Positions 35,962 to 47,322 of a stretch of 64,000 nt of DNA are shown here, one piece after another. Below the pieces are notes generated by a model, which was not told where the DNA came from, searched no databases, and saw nothing but the letters and a program-made list of their open reading frames with translations. Each line of letters begins with the position of its first letter. Within the stretch, counting starts at the first letter, position 1. The stretch spans positions 10,878 to 74,877 of the forward strand of contig JAENRP010000040.1 of the NCBI GenBank assembly GCA_024741835.1. Reading direction: 5' to 3'. Both the position numbers and the translations under genes were made by a program. This DNA comes from Diplocarpon mali (Eukaryota; Ascomycota; Leotiomycetes; Helotiales; Drepanopezizaceae).

Positions 35962-37020
35962 AAGTCACACAACCAGTGGATGAGAGTATGCTGCCAAATT
36001 CAAATTCGCTGTCGATTCTAATCAACTTTTGCACCTGTGAAAGTTATTTTTCTAGCTCAGAACACGTGCTTAGTATTCATACAAACTGACAAAGAGTATG
36101 ATTAGGGGGCTATTGAAAACGGCATGTTGGGTTTCAGTAAAATCATACCATTTCTGTGGAGAATGGCACAAGTTATCCGCATTTCACGATATCATTTACT
36201 CATGACTCAACTACTATTGAGTGTGGAAGCTGCGATGCGAAATTTCCGTGTTGCGTATATCTTGATTCGAACCAAGAACTCTGCCCTCTGTCTTGTCGAT
36301 TTCAAGTCCCAAAGACTGCAAAAGCTTGATCCTGCGGAAAATAAGAGCCCAACAACAACTAATAAGATGCTACTCAAAAATGGCTGATTCTTTTGAAATT
36401 TCAAGCTGTATTACAGGTTCACCTTGACTGTAAGGACTTTGGAAATGTAATTAATATTCTAGTGTAATAGATCGAGCTTTATTCATAATCCAAGCCATCC
36501 TGGAACTGATACTGGCTTACAGAAAGCGCTTTTAAAAATTGTTGTTGGCAGCTTCATCATCGTTGCCATATCCCATAATACTTCACATCTACTAGACAAC
36601 TCTTGGAGTTGGCCTGCACGAGCGCTGGCAGCTATGAAGCATTGGCCGTATATTTTGAATTGCTTTAGGTATTTTTATGCAGCGAGGTCGCAAAGTAGCT
36701 CTTGATCGTAGGCGCATATTGTTGTACGATGTTACGAATCTCGAGTAAGTTCATCTTGAAATTGCACAAGAAAGTTAGCACTGTTAAAAAGAATAGAAAG
36801 CAGTGCAGTTTATGAAGGATACGAATAATCTCGCACCCGTATCTCGATTTGTACGTACTTGCTGTTGACAAGACTGCAGCAGCGGGAAAATTAAACACTA
36901 TGACTTTTTATAGCAATGAGGTTCTCTGATAGTGAACTTGATAGTAAACTAGAAGAGAGGGCACGAAGAAGTATAAGGTGCAAACGACGATGTTGGGTGT
37001 CTTGATTTATAAGAGCTCTC
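35962..37020. other. Intergenic DNA up to the AT-rich boundary
   Basis: Moderately AT-rich; frames of 60-90 codons without recognisable content. Confidence 0.45.
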
Positions 37021-37318
37021 TAACTAGGAGCTATTTAAGGTAAGCGGGCTTCTTAGTAAAGCCGCTAAGTCATATAGCAAGTCATATGATATATCATATA
37101 TATAATATGTTATATAACGGATTATATAATAAATATATAATAGGCATACTTGCAATATACCCCTCTGCGGAGACCTTTAAAGGTACTCGCCAGTAATACA
37201 TATGACGTTATAACTTTTATTGTAATTTACAGATTCGCATGAAAAATCAACCTGCAGATATGGGAAATAGAGTAGAGTTCGCTAGCGCGAAATCCACCCC
37301 TTAGTAAGTCAAAAATCA

Positions 37319-37341
37319 ACTCGCGGGCCTGGCCCAGGAGT
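37319..37341. repeat. 23-bp palindrome, copy 1
   Basis: Arms ACTCGCGGGC / GCCCAGGAGT around CTG; 8 of 10 arm pairs match. Least AT-shifted copy, just inside the island boundary, abutting an A-rich tandem repeat. Confidence 0.85.
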
Positions 37342-37427
37342 AGAAAAAAAAATCACCCCTTAATGGAAGTATAAAAAAAAATCACTTTATAATAGAGGTA
37401 TAAAAAAAATCACCCCTTAATCGAGGT
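37339..37427. repeat. A-rich tandem repeat (about 28 bp, three units)
   Basis: Units contain a poly-A run followed by ATCACCCCTTAAT and GAGGTAT; the second unit is altered (ATCACTTTATAAT) by C-to-T changes. Confidence 0.85.
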
Positions 37428-37439
37428 GCAAAACCTTTA

Positions 37440-38418
37440 TATTTAACAATTTGATAAAGGCGGCATAGTTAAAGCTATTTAAGCTCTTAATAAGTCTATT
37501 AGCGGCGTTGTCTTTAGTATTAGTATACTAAAGATCTAAATGGCCTTTCTAAAGCTCTTGCCGAATATAATAGAACTTAATATCGATATACTTTATTCTC
37601 TAATGATATTCGGGGTTTTCAATAAGATAAAGGGCTCTTTAGTTGTTATAGATCATCTCGACTTTAGTAGTATCATTGCTAGTATAGCCTATTTCCTTAA
37701 GTACTTAGCGTATCTAAGAGGCCTCTTATGCGAATTTGCATATAGCGACGTATTCTACCTCTATAAATAAGAGAGCGATAATAGTTTATCGCTTAAAGGA
37801 GGCGGTGATTACGCTATTATTAAGGAAGAAGACGGCCTTAGAATAGGAGGCTCTACTTCTTCTATTACTTGCTTAATCAGAATCGCAGTAGCTATATAAT
37901 TTCTAAAGCTCTAGGTCAGTTGTTTTGCTTTCGAAGGTAGTATAATAGAATCGCATTCCTTATAAGTATTATAAAACTCGTTTTAAAGCTGCTATATATT
38001 ATAGCAAAGGATTAGTAAGGAATTTGCTAAAAATGGAGTAGTAGTATAGTATATCCTAATGCGTATAGTGCGTAAGGTACTATAAAGAACTATAGATCTC
38101 TTAGTATAGCTTTACTTCCTATAGAGTGGCGCGGCCTTTAAATTTAACTATATGAACTTTATAGCTATTAGCAAAAGGCGTTAGTACGCTCTTACAATTA
38201 GTTATATGAAAACGTTTAAGAACCTTATTAACGTAGGCGTCTTAATAAAGTGAGATTGTCCTATTTTATCGATTTTTAATTATATATACTTTTAAAAAGT
38301 AGTTAGCCAGTTCGCTACCTATAATCTTAAAGAGGTTATAAAGATCTCTCTTAAACTTATTATATATATTACCCTTCTTTGCTACTATAAGGAAGTCGTT
38401 AATATAGGTGATAATATT
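37440..38418 (-). mobile_element. Copia remnant: end of reverse transcriptase and RNase H
   Basis: Minus-strand translation, with stops, gives YINDFLIVAKK (the YVDD block), FKRDLYNLFKIIGSELANYF, DAYVNKVLKRFHITNCKSV and further blocks that match Ty1/Copia reverse transcriptase and the following linker and RNase H. The remnant breaks off abruptly at 38418, just upstream of the catalytic block in pol order, where the 1.75-kb repeat begins. Heavily RIP-mutated and non-functional. Confidence 0.85.
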
Positions 38419-38747
38419 GAGCTTAAGTGAGTCGGCGCAGTAGGTAAAGGAGGCTTCTAGAAGTCGATGGTCGATATATTAGTAAGAGTTAGGGAAGGAA
38501 GGTTACCCCTTTCTTCCCTATAGCTATATATATATTAATATCCTACTAATTAAGTAGTAGGGTTATATAATAATATATTAAAGTGATAGCTATATCGCCT
38601 ATTTTAATACCTTTACTTAGACTTTACTTTAATTGACTTATAGTTAGGAAAATAATAACTATCCTTTTGCGCTAATCTAACTCTTAAGTATCTCTTTAAA
38701 TTAAAAACAATTAATTAATAGCTACTTCTATTAAAATTACTAATCCT

Positions 38748-38770
38748 ACTTATAAGGCGGGACTAGGAGT
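38748..38770. repeat. 23-bp palindrome, copy 2
   Basis: Arms ACTTATAAGG / GACTAGGAGT around CGG; strongly eroded (5 of 10 pairs). First of three copies spaced 65 bp. Its counterpart in the duplicated segment is 41075. Confidence 0.7.
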
Positions 38771-38812
38771 TAAATTTCCTAAAAGCGTTCCTTTATAAAA
38801 CTATATAACTTG

Positions 38813-38835
38813 ACTCGCGGTCTAGGCCTAAGAGT
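38813..38835. repeat. 23-bp palindrome, copy 3
   Basis: Arms ACTCGCGGTC / GCCTAAGAGT around TAG; 6 of 10 pairs. Exactly 65 bp from copy 2. Confidence 0.8.
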
Positions 38836-38877
38836 TGATCTAAAGAAAAACTTTCCTTTATAAGATTATATAACCTA

Positions 38878-38900
38878 ATTCGTAGGGCGGGCCTAGGAGT
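38878..38900. repeat. 23-bp palindrome, copy 4
   Basis: Arms ATTCGTAGGG / GCCTAGGAGT around CGG; 7 of 10 pairs. Exactly 65 bp from copy 3. The minus strand reads T-P-R-P-A-L-R-I. Confidence 0.8.
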
Positions 38901-41074
38901 TGTCCTTAAGCCTGCTAAGCCCTTATTATCTTTTGCAACCTTAGTATATCTTTAAATGCTTTAAACTTTGCAACTATCTTTAATAGCTTTATAAATCCAT
39001 TTGCTACTATTCGATCGGTTGGGATATAGGTAATTAATAACTTATTCTTTATAATAAGGTCGCAGATAAAGTAGTAAGTAATATTAATATATTTCGATCG
39101 CTTATATAAGTATGGATTCTTTATAAGTGTAATTGCTCTTATATTATCTACTTAAAGATTAATATAATTCCTATCTTATTTAATATACTTAGCGAAATCT
39201 ATATCTTTTAAAACTTAAGCGATTTATAATCCTTACTTATAATTTGATAATATTAATATATATTTGGCCTTAGTGCTTGCAGTAGCTATTGATTTCTACT
39301 TCCTACTTCCTTATAATATAGGTCTGCTATATAGTACTACTACGCTTTTAAATATACTTTTTTAGCCTTTTATATTTGCCTAATTGGAATTAGTATATAC
39401 CTTAAGCTTTGCACTTATATATTTCATTAGTCTATATCTTACCTTTTATATAATTATCAATCGAAGGTACCTTTTAAGTCGCTTGACTATATTCTTATAT
39501 TAAATTATTAGATCCTTTAAGTTCTGATTAAGTTGCTTAATAATAAAGGCAATATCTAGTCTTATATATACTATAGTATATATAATTGCTTTAATATCTT
39601 ATTAGTACTTCTTTAGATCTCCTTTTTATTCATTTTTATTAATAGGCTTTAACTTATTATACTTTCCTTCGATTAGAGTACGCTTTAGCTTAAAGTTAGG
39701 AGTATAAGTAAAGAGTCCTATTTGGTCTAGGATCTTCTTAATATACTGCTCTTAATCTAACTAGAGTTCTTAAGTAAAGCGGTTCCTTATAATGCAGATA
39801 CTAAGGATCTTATGAATTCCCCTTAGATCCTTAGTATTAAAATGTTTCCGAATTGTTATAAAGAACTAATTTAATTAAGTAGTTGTTTTTATAACTATAG
39901 TAATATTGTTAATATATAATAGTAACTTAATTCTACGCTTAATATAAATAAATAGATAAGGGTTAGCTAGGCTTTAAACGAATCCTATTTCTATTAAAGT
40001 AAAGCTATATAAAAGGTTCTAATTATAGGCTGATTATTTAAGCCTATAGATACTGCAAAGTATATAAAAAGAGTGGCCAGCGCATATAGGAATACTATTA
40101 GGTCGGGATAGAAAAATCCGTTCCTTTATAATCGCTTTAGTAAATACATTTTTAATATTATACTATTTGCATTTAAGGTCCTTAGCGGCTACTATTACTA
40201 TAAATATATAAAAGGTATCTATGCGAACTATTGGCGCAAACGTATTAAAGTAGTCTTCTTTATACTATTAGGAGAAGCCCTTAGCTATAAGCCTTGCCTT
40301 ATAACGTTTTAGAGTCCTATTTGCATATATCTTAATTATAAAGACCTACTTTATTAATATTAAGTTTACATCTTTTAGCGTTAGTTCCTCTATCTATATG
40401 CTATTTGTAATAAGAGAGCTTATCTCCTTTTAAATTGTCTTATTCTATACTGCTTTATTCTTTAGATTATTAATAGCTTTATTATATATCTTTAGAAGAA
40501 AGATTTTCATTATCCCCTTAGCGGCTAGGAATGCATTATCTTTATCAAAGCTCTATTGAAGTTTGAGCTTATAAATCCTATATGCTATTATGGCTTAGAT
40601 ACGCTTAGACTCGCGTTTATTTAAAGTATCTTCTAGTTCTAGGTCTCTATTTCTCTTTAAAGATATAGGTTTAGCTATAGGTTCTATAGGCTTATTATTT
40701 AAGGAACCGCTTTTTAGTAGTAAAGGCTTATTATTACTTATTATTGAGCTTAAGTGAGTCGGCGCAGTAGGTAAAGGAGGCTTCTAAAGGTCGATAGTCG
40801 ATATATTAGTAAGAGTTAAGGAAGGAAGGTTACCCCTTTCTTCCTTATAGCTATATATATATTAATATCTTACTAATTAAGTAGTAGGGTTATATAATAA
40901 TATATTAGAGTGATAGCTATATTACCTATCTTAATACTCTTACTTAGACCTTACTCCGATTGACCTATAGTCAGGAAAATAACAACTATCCTTTTATACT
41001 AATCTAACTCTTAAGTATCTCTTTAAATTAAAAATAATCAATTAATAGCAACCTCTATTGAAATCACTAATCCT

Positions 41075-41097
41075 ACTCATAGGGCGGGATTAGGAGT
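41075..41097. repeat. 23-bp palindrome, copy 5 (duplicate of copy 2)
   Basis: Arms ACTCATAGGG / GATTAGGAGT around CGG; 6 of 10 pairs. Confidence 0.75.
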
Positions 41098-41138
41098 CAA
41101 ATTTCCAAAAGCGTTCCTTTATAAGACTATATGACTTG

Positions 41139-41161
41139 ACTCGCGGTCTAGGCCTAGGAGT
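41139..41161. repeat. 23-bp palindrome, copy 6 (duplicate of copy 3)
   Basis: Arms ACTCGCGGTC / GCCTAGGAGT around TAG; 6 of 10 pairs. Flanked by G and C, extending to GACT...AGTC. Confidence 0.82.
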
Positions 41162-41199
41162 CGATTTAAAAACTTTCCTTTATAAGACTATATGACCTA

Positions 41200-41222
41200 A
41201 CTCGCAGGGCAGGCTTAAGAGT
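41200..41222. repeat. 23-bp palindrome, copy 7 (duplicate of copy 4)
   Basis: Arms ACTCGCAGGG / GCTTAAGAGT around CAG; 6 of 10 pairs. Confidence 0.8.
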
Positions 41223-42489
41223 CGTCCTTAAGCCTATTAAGCCCTTACTATCTTCTATAACCCTAGTATATCTTTAAATGCTTTAAACTTTGCAACTATC
41301 TTTAATAGCTTTATAAATCCATTTGCTACTATTCGATCAGTTAGGATATAAGTAATTAATAACTTATTCTTTATAATAAGGTCGTAGATAAAGTAGTAGG
41401 TAATATTAATATATTTTAATCGCTTATGCAAATGTGGATTCTTTATAAGTGCAATCGCCCTTATATTATCTGCTTAAAGATTAATATAGTTCCTATCTTA
41501 TTTAATATACTTAATAAAACTTATATCTTTTAAAACTTAGGCGATCTATAGTCCTTATTTGCAATTTGACGATATTAATATATATTCGGCCTTAGTACTT
41601 GCTATAGCTACTGATTTCTACTTCCTATTTCCTTATAATATAGGTCTGCTATATAGTACTGCTACGCTTTTAGATATACTTTTCCAGCCTTTCATATTTG
41701 CCTAATCGGAATCGGTATATACCTTAAGCTTTACGCTTATATATTTTATTAGTTTATATCTTACCTTTTATATGATTATTAATTAAAGGTACCTTTTAAG
41801 TCGCTTAACTATATTTTTATATCGAATTATCGGATCCTTTAGGTTTTGATTAAGTTGCTTAGTAATAAAGGCAATATCTAGTCTTATATATACTATAGTA
41901 TATATAATTGCTTTAATATCCTATTAGTACTTCTTTAGATCTCCTCTCTACTTATTTTTATTAGTAGGCTCTAACTTATTATACTTTCCTTCGATTGGAA
42001 TACGCTTTAGCTTAAAGTTAAGAGTATAAGTAGAGAGTCCTATTCGGTCTAGGATCTTTTTAATATACTGCTCTTAGTTTAATTAGAGTTCTTAAGTAGA
42101 ATAGTTCCTTATAACGCGGATGCTAAGGATCTTATGAATTCCCCTTAGATCCTTAGTATTAAAACGTTTCTAAATCGTTATAAAGAACTAATCTAATTAA
42201 GTAGTTGTTTTTACAGCTATAGTAATATCGTTAATATATAATAGCAACTTAATTCTACGCTTAGTATAGGTAAATAGATAAGGGTTAGCTAGGCTTTAAA
42301 TGAATCCTATTTCTACTAGAATAGAGCTATATAAGAGGTTCTAATTATAAGCTGATTGTTTAAGCCTATAAATACTATAGAGTATATAGAAAGAGTGGCT
42401 AGCGTATATAGGAATACTATTAGGTTGGGAGAGAAAAATCCGTTCCTTTATAGTCGCTTTAGTAAATGTATTTTTAATATTATACTATT

Positions 42490-42898
42490 ATAAAAACTTG
42501 GGGAGGAGACAACACAAGAATAGGCCTAAGGGAAGACTTAAAAACAAGAGGAGGAAGCACCACAAGCGGGCTCTCTTAGATAAGATGTTAAGGACAAGTC
42601 CTAAGTATAGGGTATATTTAGTACTATAGCGACACGCGCTATCTCTATATATAGAAGGTGGCCCTTTTATTCTCCTACCGGCCTGCGCCGATTATATAAT
42701 ATATATTATAAGACCTATCTATCTTAAGTCTCTATATATATCTTAAATAATAAAAGTAGTAGCCCTTACTACTATTAGTAAAGAATACAAAATAATATAA
42801 GTTAAGGCAATAGTATATTAATTACTAGTAAACCCTAAGTATAAGAAAACTAATATATTAAAAGGCTTAAACTAGGGCTATATTATTATTAAAGGTAA
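42490..42898. other. LTR-like or leader sequence before the assembly gap
   Basis: Unlike its surroundings it keeps some GC-rich words (CGACACGCGCTATC, CTACCGGCCTGCGCCG) next to a TATATATAG stretch, resembling an LTR promoter and R/U5 region. No second copy is visible in the window, so this is only a suggestion. Confidence 0.3.
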
Positions 42899-42959
42899 NN
42901 NNNNNNNNNNNNNNNNNNNNNNNNNNNNNNNNNNNNNNNNNNNNNNNNNNNNNNNNNNN
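42899..42959. other. Assembly gap (61 N)
   Basis: Run of N. Sequence on the two sides may not be truly adjacent. Confidence 0.99.
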
Positions 42960-42977
42960 TTTTTTTATACACTTTTC

Positions 42978-43000
42978 ACCTATAGGCCGGGCCTAGGAGT
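42978..43000. repeat. 23-bp palindrome, copy 8
   Basis: Arms ACCTATAGGC / GCCTAGGAGT around CGG; 7 of 10 pairs. In E1. Confidence 0.85.
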
Positions 43001-43402
43001 TAGAAAACGAAACTAGCAAAATAAACAAATAAGCTATAGAGTTGCAAAAACAATTAAAAATAGTACTAACTTAGATATCAATTTTCCTTAGTTCTCTTTA
43101 AGGGATAGGGAGAACTATTATTAGATAATACTCTCTTTATAAAGCGCCTACTTCTTCTTAATAGTTTACTATTAGTGTTAAAAGAGTCCGGTCTTAATAT
43201 TGCAAAAGCTTTAGTGTTTTATGAAGATGCTAGTATAGTTTGATAGCTTCTGCTAATAGGGAGGGAGACTTATATTATAGCATTATTATTATTATCCTCT
43301 TTATTATTATTATTATCCTTTAAAGAGTCTTCTACTATAGAGGGGGATAAGGCAGGCAATTTAATAGATAATACTTCCTTTTCTTTGCCTTTGGTTAATA
43401 TA

Positions 43403-43425
43403 AGTTGCAGGCCGGGCCTAGGAGT
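43403..43425. repeat. 23-bp palindrome, copy 9
   Basis: Arms AGTTGCAGGC / GCCTAGGAGT around CGG; 6 of 10 pairs. On the E1 coding strand it reads T-P-R-P-G-L-Q-L, inside a frame that stays open for more than 30 codons afterwards (LTKGKEKEVLSIKLPALS). Confidence 0.85.
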
Positions 43426-44233
43426 TGTATTAGAGGGTTTAGCATAAGGTTTCTTAATACTATACTTTTCGAGAAGGATCGTCTTATCAATTATATTATT
43501 AGCCTTAATATTATTATTAATACCTTTTGTCTTAGTCTAAGACTTATCCCTATACAGTTATAGCTCTAACTATTAAATCAGCTTCTAAGTATAGGTAAAA
43601 TTATTAAAAAGTTCCTACTTATACTTCTTTAGATATATTATTAACTAAGTTATATCTTTAGAAAATAACTCCTTTACTATTATTACTATTATTACTATTA
43701 ATAGATTATTCTATAGCTGTTTCCTTATAAATGCCTCTAACAGTAGGCCTCCTTTTATTATATTAAGCGTTGCACAAAATTTGGCTAACGATTCTTTAGC
43801 AATACTCTATCTTATAGTGCTAGGTCTCTTTATACTAATAGAATCGATAAGAAAATCTTTTAAATCTATACTATTCTCTAATGAGTTATTACTAATAACT
43901 TCTATATAGTTATTGCTAATAGTAAGAAAGCCACCTTTTCCTAGTTCTTTAGCAGATTCTATATTAACAAACGTGCCTTATCTAGTAAATATAGAGAATA
44001 GAGTTATCTTATTAGAGATATACTCCTTTAGAAGTATCTTCTCTTTAGTATTTAATTCTTTCTATTATACTGCATTTTAAGCTAGATTTAGTAAGATCTA
44101 CTAAGCATTCTTAAGGCGTTAGGGTATAAGATTTGATAATTTATAGGATTTTTCTTAAATAGTGAATTCTCCAGTCGATTATTTAGCTGCTAAAATTATA
44201 TAATAGTTAATAGTTCTATTATCAGATGGATTA

Positions 44234-44256
44234 ACCTATAAGCCAGGCCTAGGAGT
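44234..44256. repeat. 23-bp palindrome, copy 10
   Basis: Arms ACCTATAAGC / GCCTAGGAGT around CAG; 6 of 10 pairs. Reads T-P-R-P-G-L-stop-V-N in E1, at roughly the same place as copy 14 in E2. Confidence 0.85.
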
Positions 44257-45463
44257 CAATCTTATAAATCTTATATTAGTATTAATCTTAATAGCAATAA
44301 CTCTTAAGTAGTAATCAATTCTAATAAACTATATAGGCTTAGGATATATCATTAATTTATATAAAGACTTATATTAAGTTAGTAGAGCACTTAAGTATAA
44401 TCTATAATATATCCTTAATATCTATTATATTAAGCTATAAGTTATATTATAAAGGTAGGTAGAAGGGGGGTTTGGCTTCTTATCTAAGGTCTAGAAGTAG
44501 TATTAATACATTTCTAATTCTTCTTATACTAATATTAAAAATGAATTCTTTTTACAATTACTATAACTATATATGCGTATAGCGCTTAAAAAGGCGCAGC
44601 TAAATAACTTAGGCATATTTAAAAAGCCTTTACTACAGAATGATATAAAGTTATTAATAGTTAGTATAGCATTATACTAGGTAGGGGTCTATACGATATT
44701 ATAGAATAATTTAAGGGCTTTAAGTGCTACTCTAAACTTAGAGAAGCCTAATGATATATCCTTTTTAACTTAGCTTGCTATTCTATTGCCGATAGCTATA
44801 ATTATATAATTTCCTAGATGTAATAAAAATAAGGTTAAGTTAAAAGCAGTATAAAATTTATAGATATTAGATAATATATCTTTATTAGTAAGGCCTATTA
44901 TTGCCAATCTATAGTACTGCGCATATTAGCGTTTATAAAAGGCGCAGAACTTTTCAAAATTAAAGTCCCTAAATATTCCTATTATAAACTTTGCAAGTCT
45001 TATCTTCATTTCTAATATTACTACTATCTTAAAACTGTCGCTATACTATAGTATCATCTTTATATTAAAAGGGACCTAATAATATTCTATAAAGATAATA
45101 TTTATATTAACTTCGGATTTCTCCTTAAGAATATAGAAGTCACCTTTTAATTTCTTATACTTAATAAAGAACTGCATAATATTATCTATAGAAAATTCGT
45201 CTTATAGCAGTTTTATAATCTACTTAATAGCTCTTATCGTCCCTTCCTATACTAATAAGACTTCTCCCCGACCTTCTTTTCTTAAATACTTTATTATTAA
45301 CTTATAGAATTTAAGAATAAATTTTTATAAGTTATTAGGAAAAGATTGTATAATATCGGCGGTATCCTTTTTAGTATTATTAAAAATTTCTAATATATTA
45401 GTAATAGTGCCTATTTCTTTATTAGACAATTCATCTTCTGAGTCTATAATATTATATATATTA

Positions 45464-45486
45464 ACCTATAGGCCGGGCCTATAAGT
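45464..45486. repeat. 23-bp palindrome, copy 11
   Basis: Arms ACCTATAGGC / GCCTATAAGT around CGG; 9 of 10 pairs. Reads T-Y-R-P-G-L-stop-V-N, in frame with the following E1 segment DSEDELSNKEIG. Confidence 0.9.
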
Positions 45487-45649
45487 CATTTTCTTTACTA
45501 CTAGTGTTTAGAGTATTTGAGGTATATCTAGGGATAGTGACTTAAATTCGTCTGAGTCAGAGGAATAGTAGTCAAGTAAGTTAGCTGCTTGAGTTCCTAG
45601 TATTATAGGCACCTCTAGCTTAAGGACATTCTCCTTATATACTAATTCC

Positions 45650-45672
45650 ACTTATAGGCTAGGCCTATAAGT
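45650..45672. repeat. 23-bp palindrome, copy 12 (perfect arms)
   Basis: Arms ACTTATAGGC / GCCTATAAGT around TAG; 10 of 10 pairs. Reads L-T-Y-R-P-S-L-stop-V, in frame with the following E1 segment (KENVLKLEVPIILGTQAAN). Confidence 0.92.
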
Positions 45673-47299
45673 CAAATTCTCTTTATTAGTTATTCCTATC
45701 AAAGGTAGTAGCATTTTTAAAGTAATAGGAATAACAAACTCCTATCTCTCTAACTTATTATTAAAGTAATTTATAGTATACTTAGCGAGATAAGTCATCT
45801 TTTCTTTTATAATAAGTAGACTATATTATAACTATTAGAGGCTAAGTATATCTAGAACAGTTTAATCAGAAAGTGCAAAATTATTATATTATAAGAGTTC
45901 ATCTTTTATAGTCTAAATAGTAGAGTATATAATAGTGCTTAAGAACCTAATAAATTTTCTACCTCTAATGCTATTTCCTTACAGCTTTTTTATACCTTTT
46001 TAGATAGTGAAATGATTTAATACCTATATGGCCTTTGCTATAGGTTAGTATATTTTAAAGATTTTACCAAGCCCTTATAAGGCGTTATTAGCAGTAATAT
46101 CAGTTATAAAGTAGGTCTAGAAAAGTGTACTATAAGTGCTACCTATAAACTGTAACAATCTTTTTATATACTTATTCTTCTTATTTCGATTTTTCCAAAA
46201 CAAATCCATAGAATTAGTATACCCTTAATATTCCTATAGAAATTTTTCATAATTAATCCCTTTTATCTTAAGCTTATTCTTAAGAAAATTATTAAAGCTT
46301 AAAAATCCTTCTTTTATAGTAGAAATTCTATAGTTTAATACTTCTATAGATAAGTTTAAAAATACTTGCTATTCTATTTCACCTAACGTTCTATAGGTAC
46401 TTACTATATCTTCTAATGATCTTAGAGCTTTTCTATCCTATAAAAAGTTACCCTCCAATATTAGTTTATTATTAGTAGTATTTAAGGGTTTGCTACCTAA
46501 AGCTACAACTGATATATTCTTCTTAAGTATGGCTCTCTTGCTTGAGCTTAGTAGTACTATAATGAATTATTTAATAGGAGGGAGTAGTTCTAAATGAAGA
46601 GATAATTATTTAAGAAAGATTAACAATATAGGAGGCTTATACTAGAAAAGATTGATAACGAAAGATAATAGTAGTAGTGCTAGTATTATAGGTCTAGTAG
46701 GGTTATAGAAAAAGTAAAAAAAGTAAAATCGTAGTGCGGGGAGAGGCTTATTTATAGAGTTTGAAATCGCATTAGTACATATAGGAAAAGTAGGCATAAT
46801 GAGCTTAGAAGTAAGAACAAAAGTGGGGTATAATATATACAAGGACCTATAATTGGTAAATGATAATTATTAAAGGTAAGGAAGACATTTCAAAGGTAAG
46901 TATTAGAAAGTTATATATAAAGGAAATAATTAAAGAATAAATTATATAAAGAGTAAAGTAAATAAAGAATATATATAAAATAGAATAATAGGTTGAGAAT
47001 AAAGAGGTGCAGGTATATAGAAAGTAGATAATCCTTAAAAATTTCAACTTCTAATTTGCAATCTCTCTAAATGGTTTTTAAGGAGGGGGTAGTAGACTCG
47101 ATTCTCTAGGCTTAAGTCGATTCAATTATTAATTCTATTATCACTTTAGAGTCTTCTTTTCTTATATTGGTTCTTATTTCTTGGCGATTTCTTAACTTTA
47201 GGGACCTCTCTTAAAGGATCTTCTATTAATACCCTTAGATTTAGTAACTAAGGTTTATCCGAATCATCTTATAGGCTTAAGCTAGCCGAGTCCAACCTT

Positions 47300-47322
47300 A
47301 CTCGCAGGCTAGGCTTGCGAGT
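47300..47322. repeat. 23-bp palindrome, copy 13 (best-preserved GC form)
   Basis: Arms ACTCGCAGGC / GCTTGCGAGT around TAG; 9 of 10 pairs. The E2 coding strand reads L-T-R-K-P-S-L-R-V-R-L without a stop. Confidence 0.92.

Larger units (their letters stand above)
38419..40167. repeat. 1.75-kb direct repeat, copy A
   Basis: Nearly colinear with 40746-42489 (offset about 2,322-2,327 bp). Differences are overwhelmingly C/T or G/A transitions. Both begin GAGCTTAAGTGAGTCGGCGC. Confidence 0.93.
38419..40745 (-). mobile_element. Copia fragment: integrase-RT linker, reverse transcriptase, RNase H, tail
   Basis: Minus-strand translation shows RYKARLIAKGFS and DYFNTFAPIVRIDTF (about 40.2-40.35 kb), then ERIFLSRPNSIPICAGHSFY, LLYINNITIVIK, LDIAFIIKQLNQN and an RNase H-like end near 39.0 kb. 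The family order is RT then RNase H. The 3' tail (38.42-38.95 kb) carries three palindromes spaced 65 bp. Stops throughout. The segment to 40167 recurs at 40746-42489. Confidence 0.85.
40746..42489 (-). mobile_element. Copia reverse-transcriptase fragment, direct repeat copy B
   Basis: Second copy of 38419-40167, in the same orientation: 3' tail with three palindromes, RNase H and the second half of the reverse transcriptase on the minus strand. It ends at TATACTATT (42489), where similarity to copy A stops. RIP-mutated independently of copy A. Confidence 0.9.
42960..47040 (-). mobile_element. E1: unrecognised transposon ORF block, minus strand
   Basis: Minus-strand translation from about 46.85 kb down gives a long, stop-riddled but coherent protein. 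It is homologous in order to E2 at 47.04-50.41 kb: E1 has PNNL-KFILKFYKLII and IRAIK-IIKLL-DEFSIDNIMQFF where E2 has LNNLKELVLNFFIF and TRRAIR-IQ-LILDKFASIDIIQFF. Near its C-terminus both have an ELF..KD....Y..ELFN block. I do not recognise a polymerase, protease, integrase or transposase, so a Gag-like or accessory ORF is possible. It carries five of the 23-bp palindromes. Boundaries are approximate, and the left end touches the N gap. Confidence 0.6.

Noticed and set aside
38748..38900. CRISPR-like array (23-bp repeats with 42-bp spacers)
   Set aside because: The spacers are similar to each other, there are only three units, and the context is a eukaryotic retrotransposon; this is a 65-bp tandem repeat.
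46642..47047. Two 66-codon hydrophobic ORFs as membrane-protein genes
   Set aside because: They lie in AT-shifted leader sequence of E1, where hydrophobic codons (TTT, ATT, TTA) follow from base composition.
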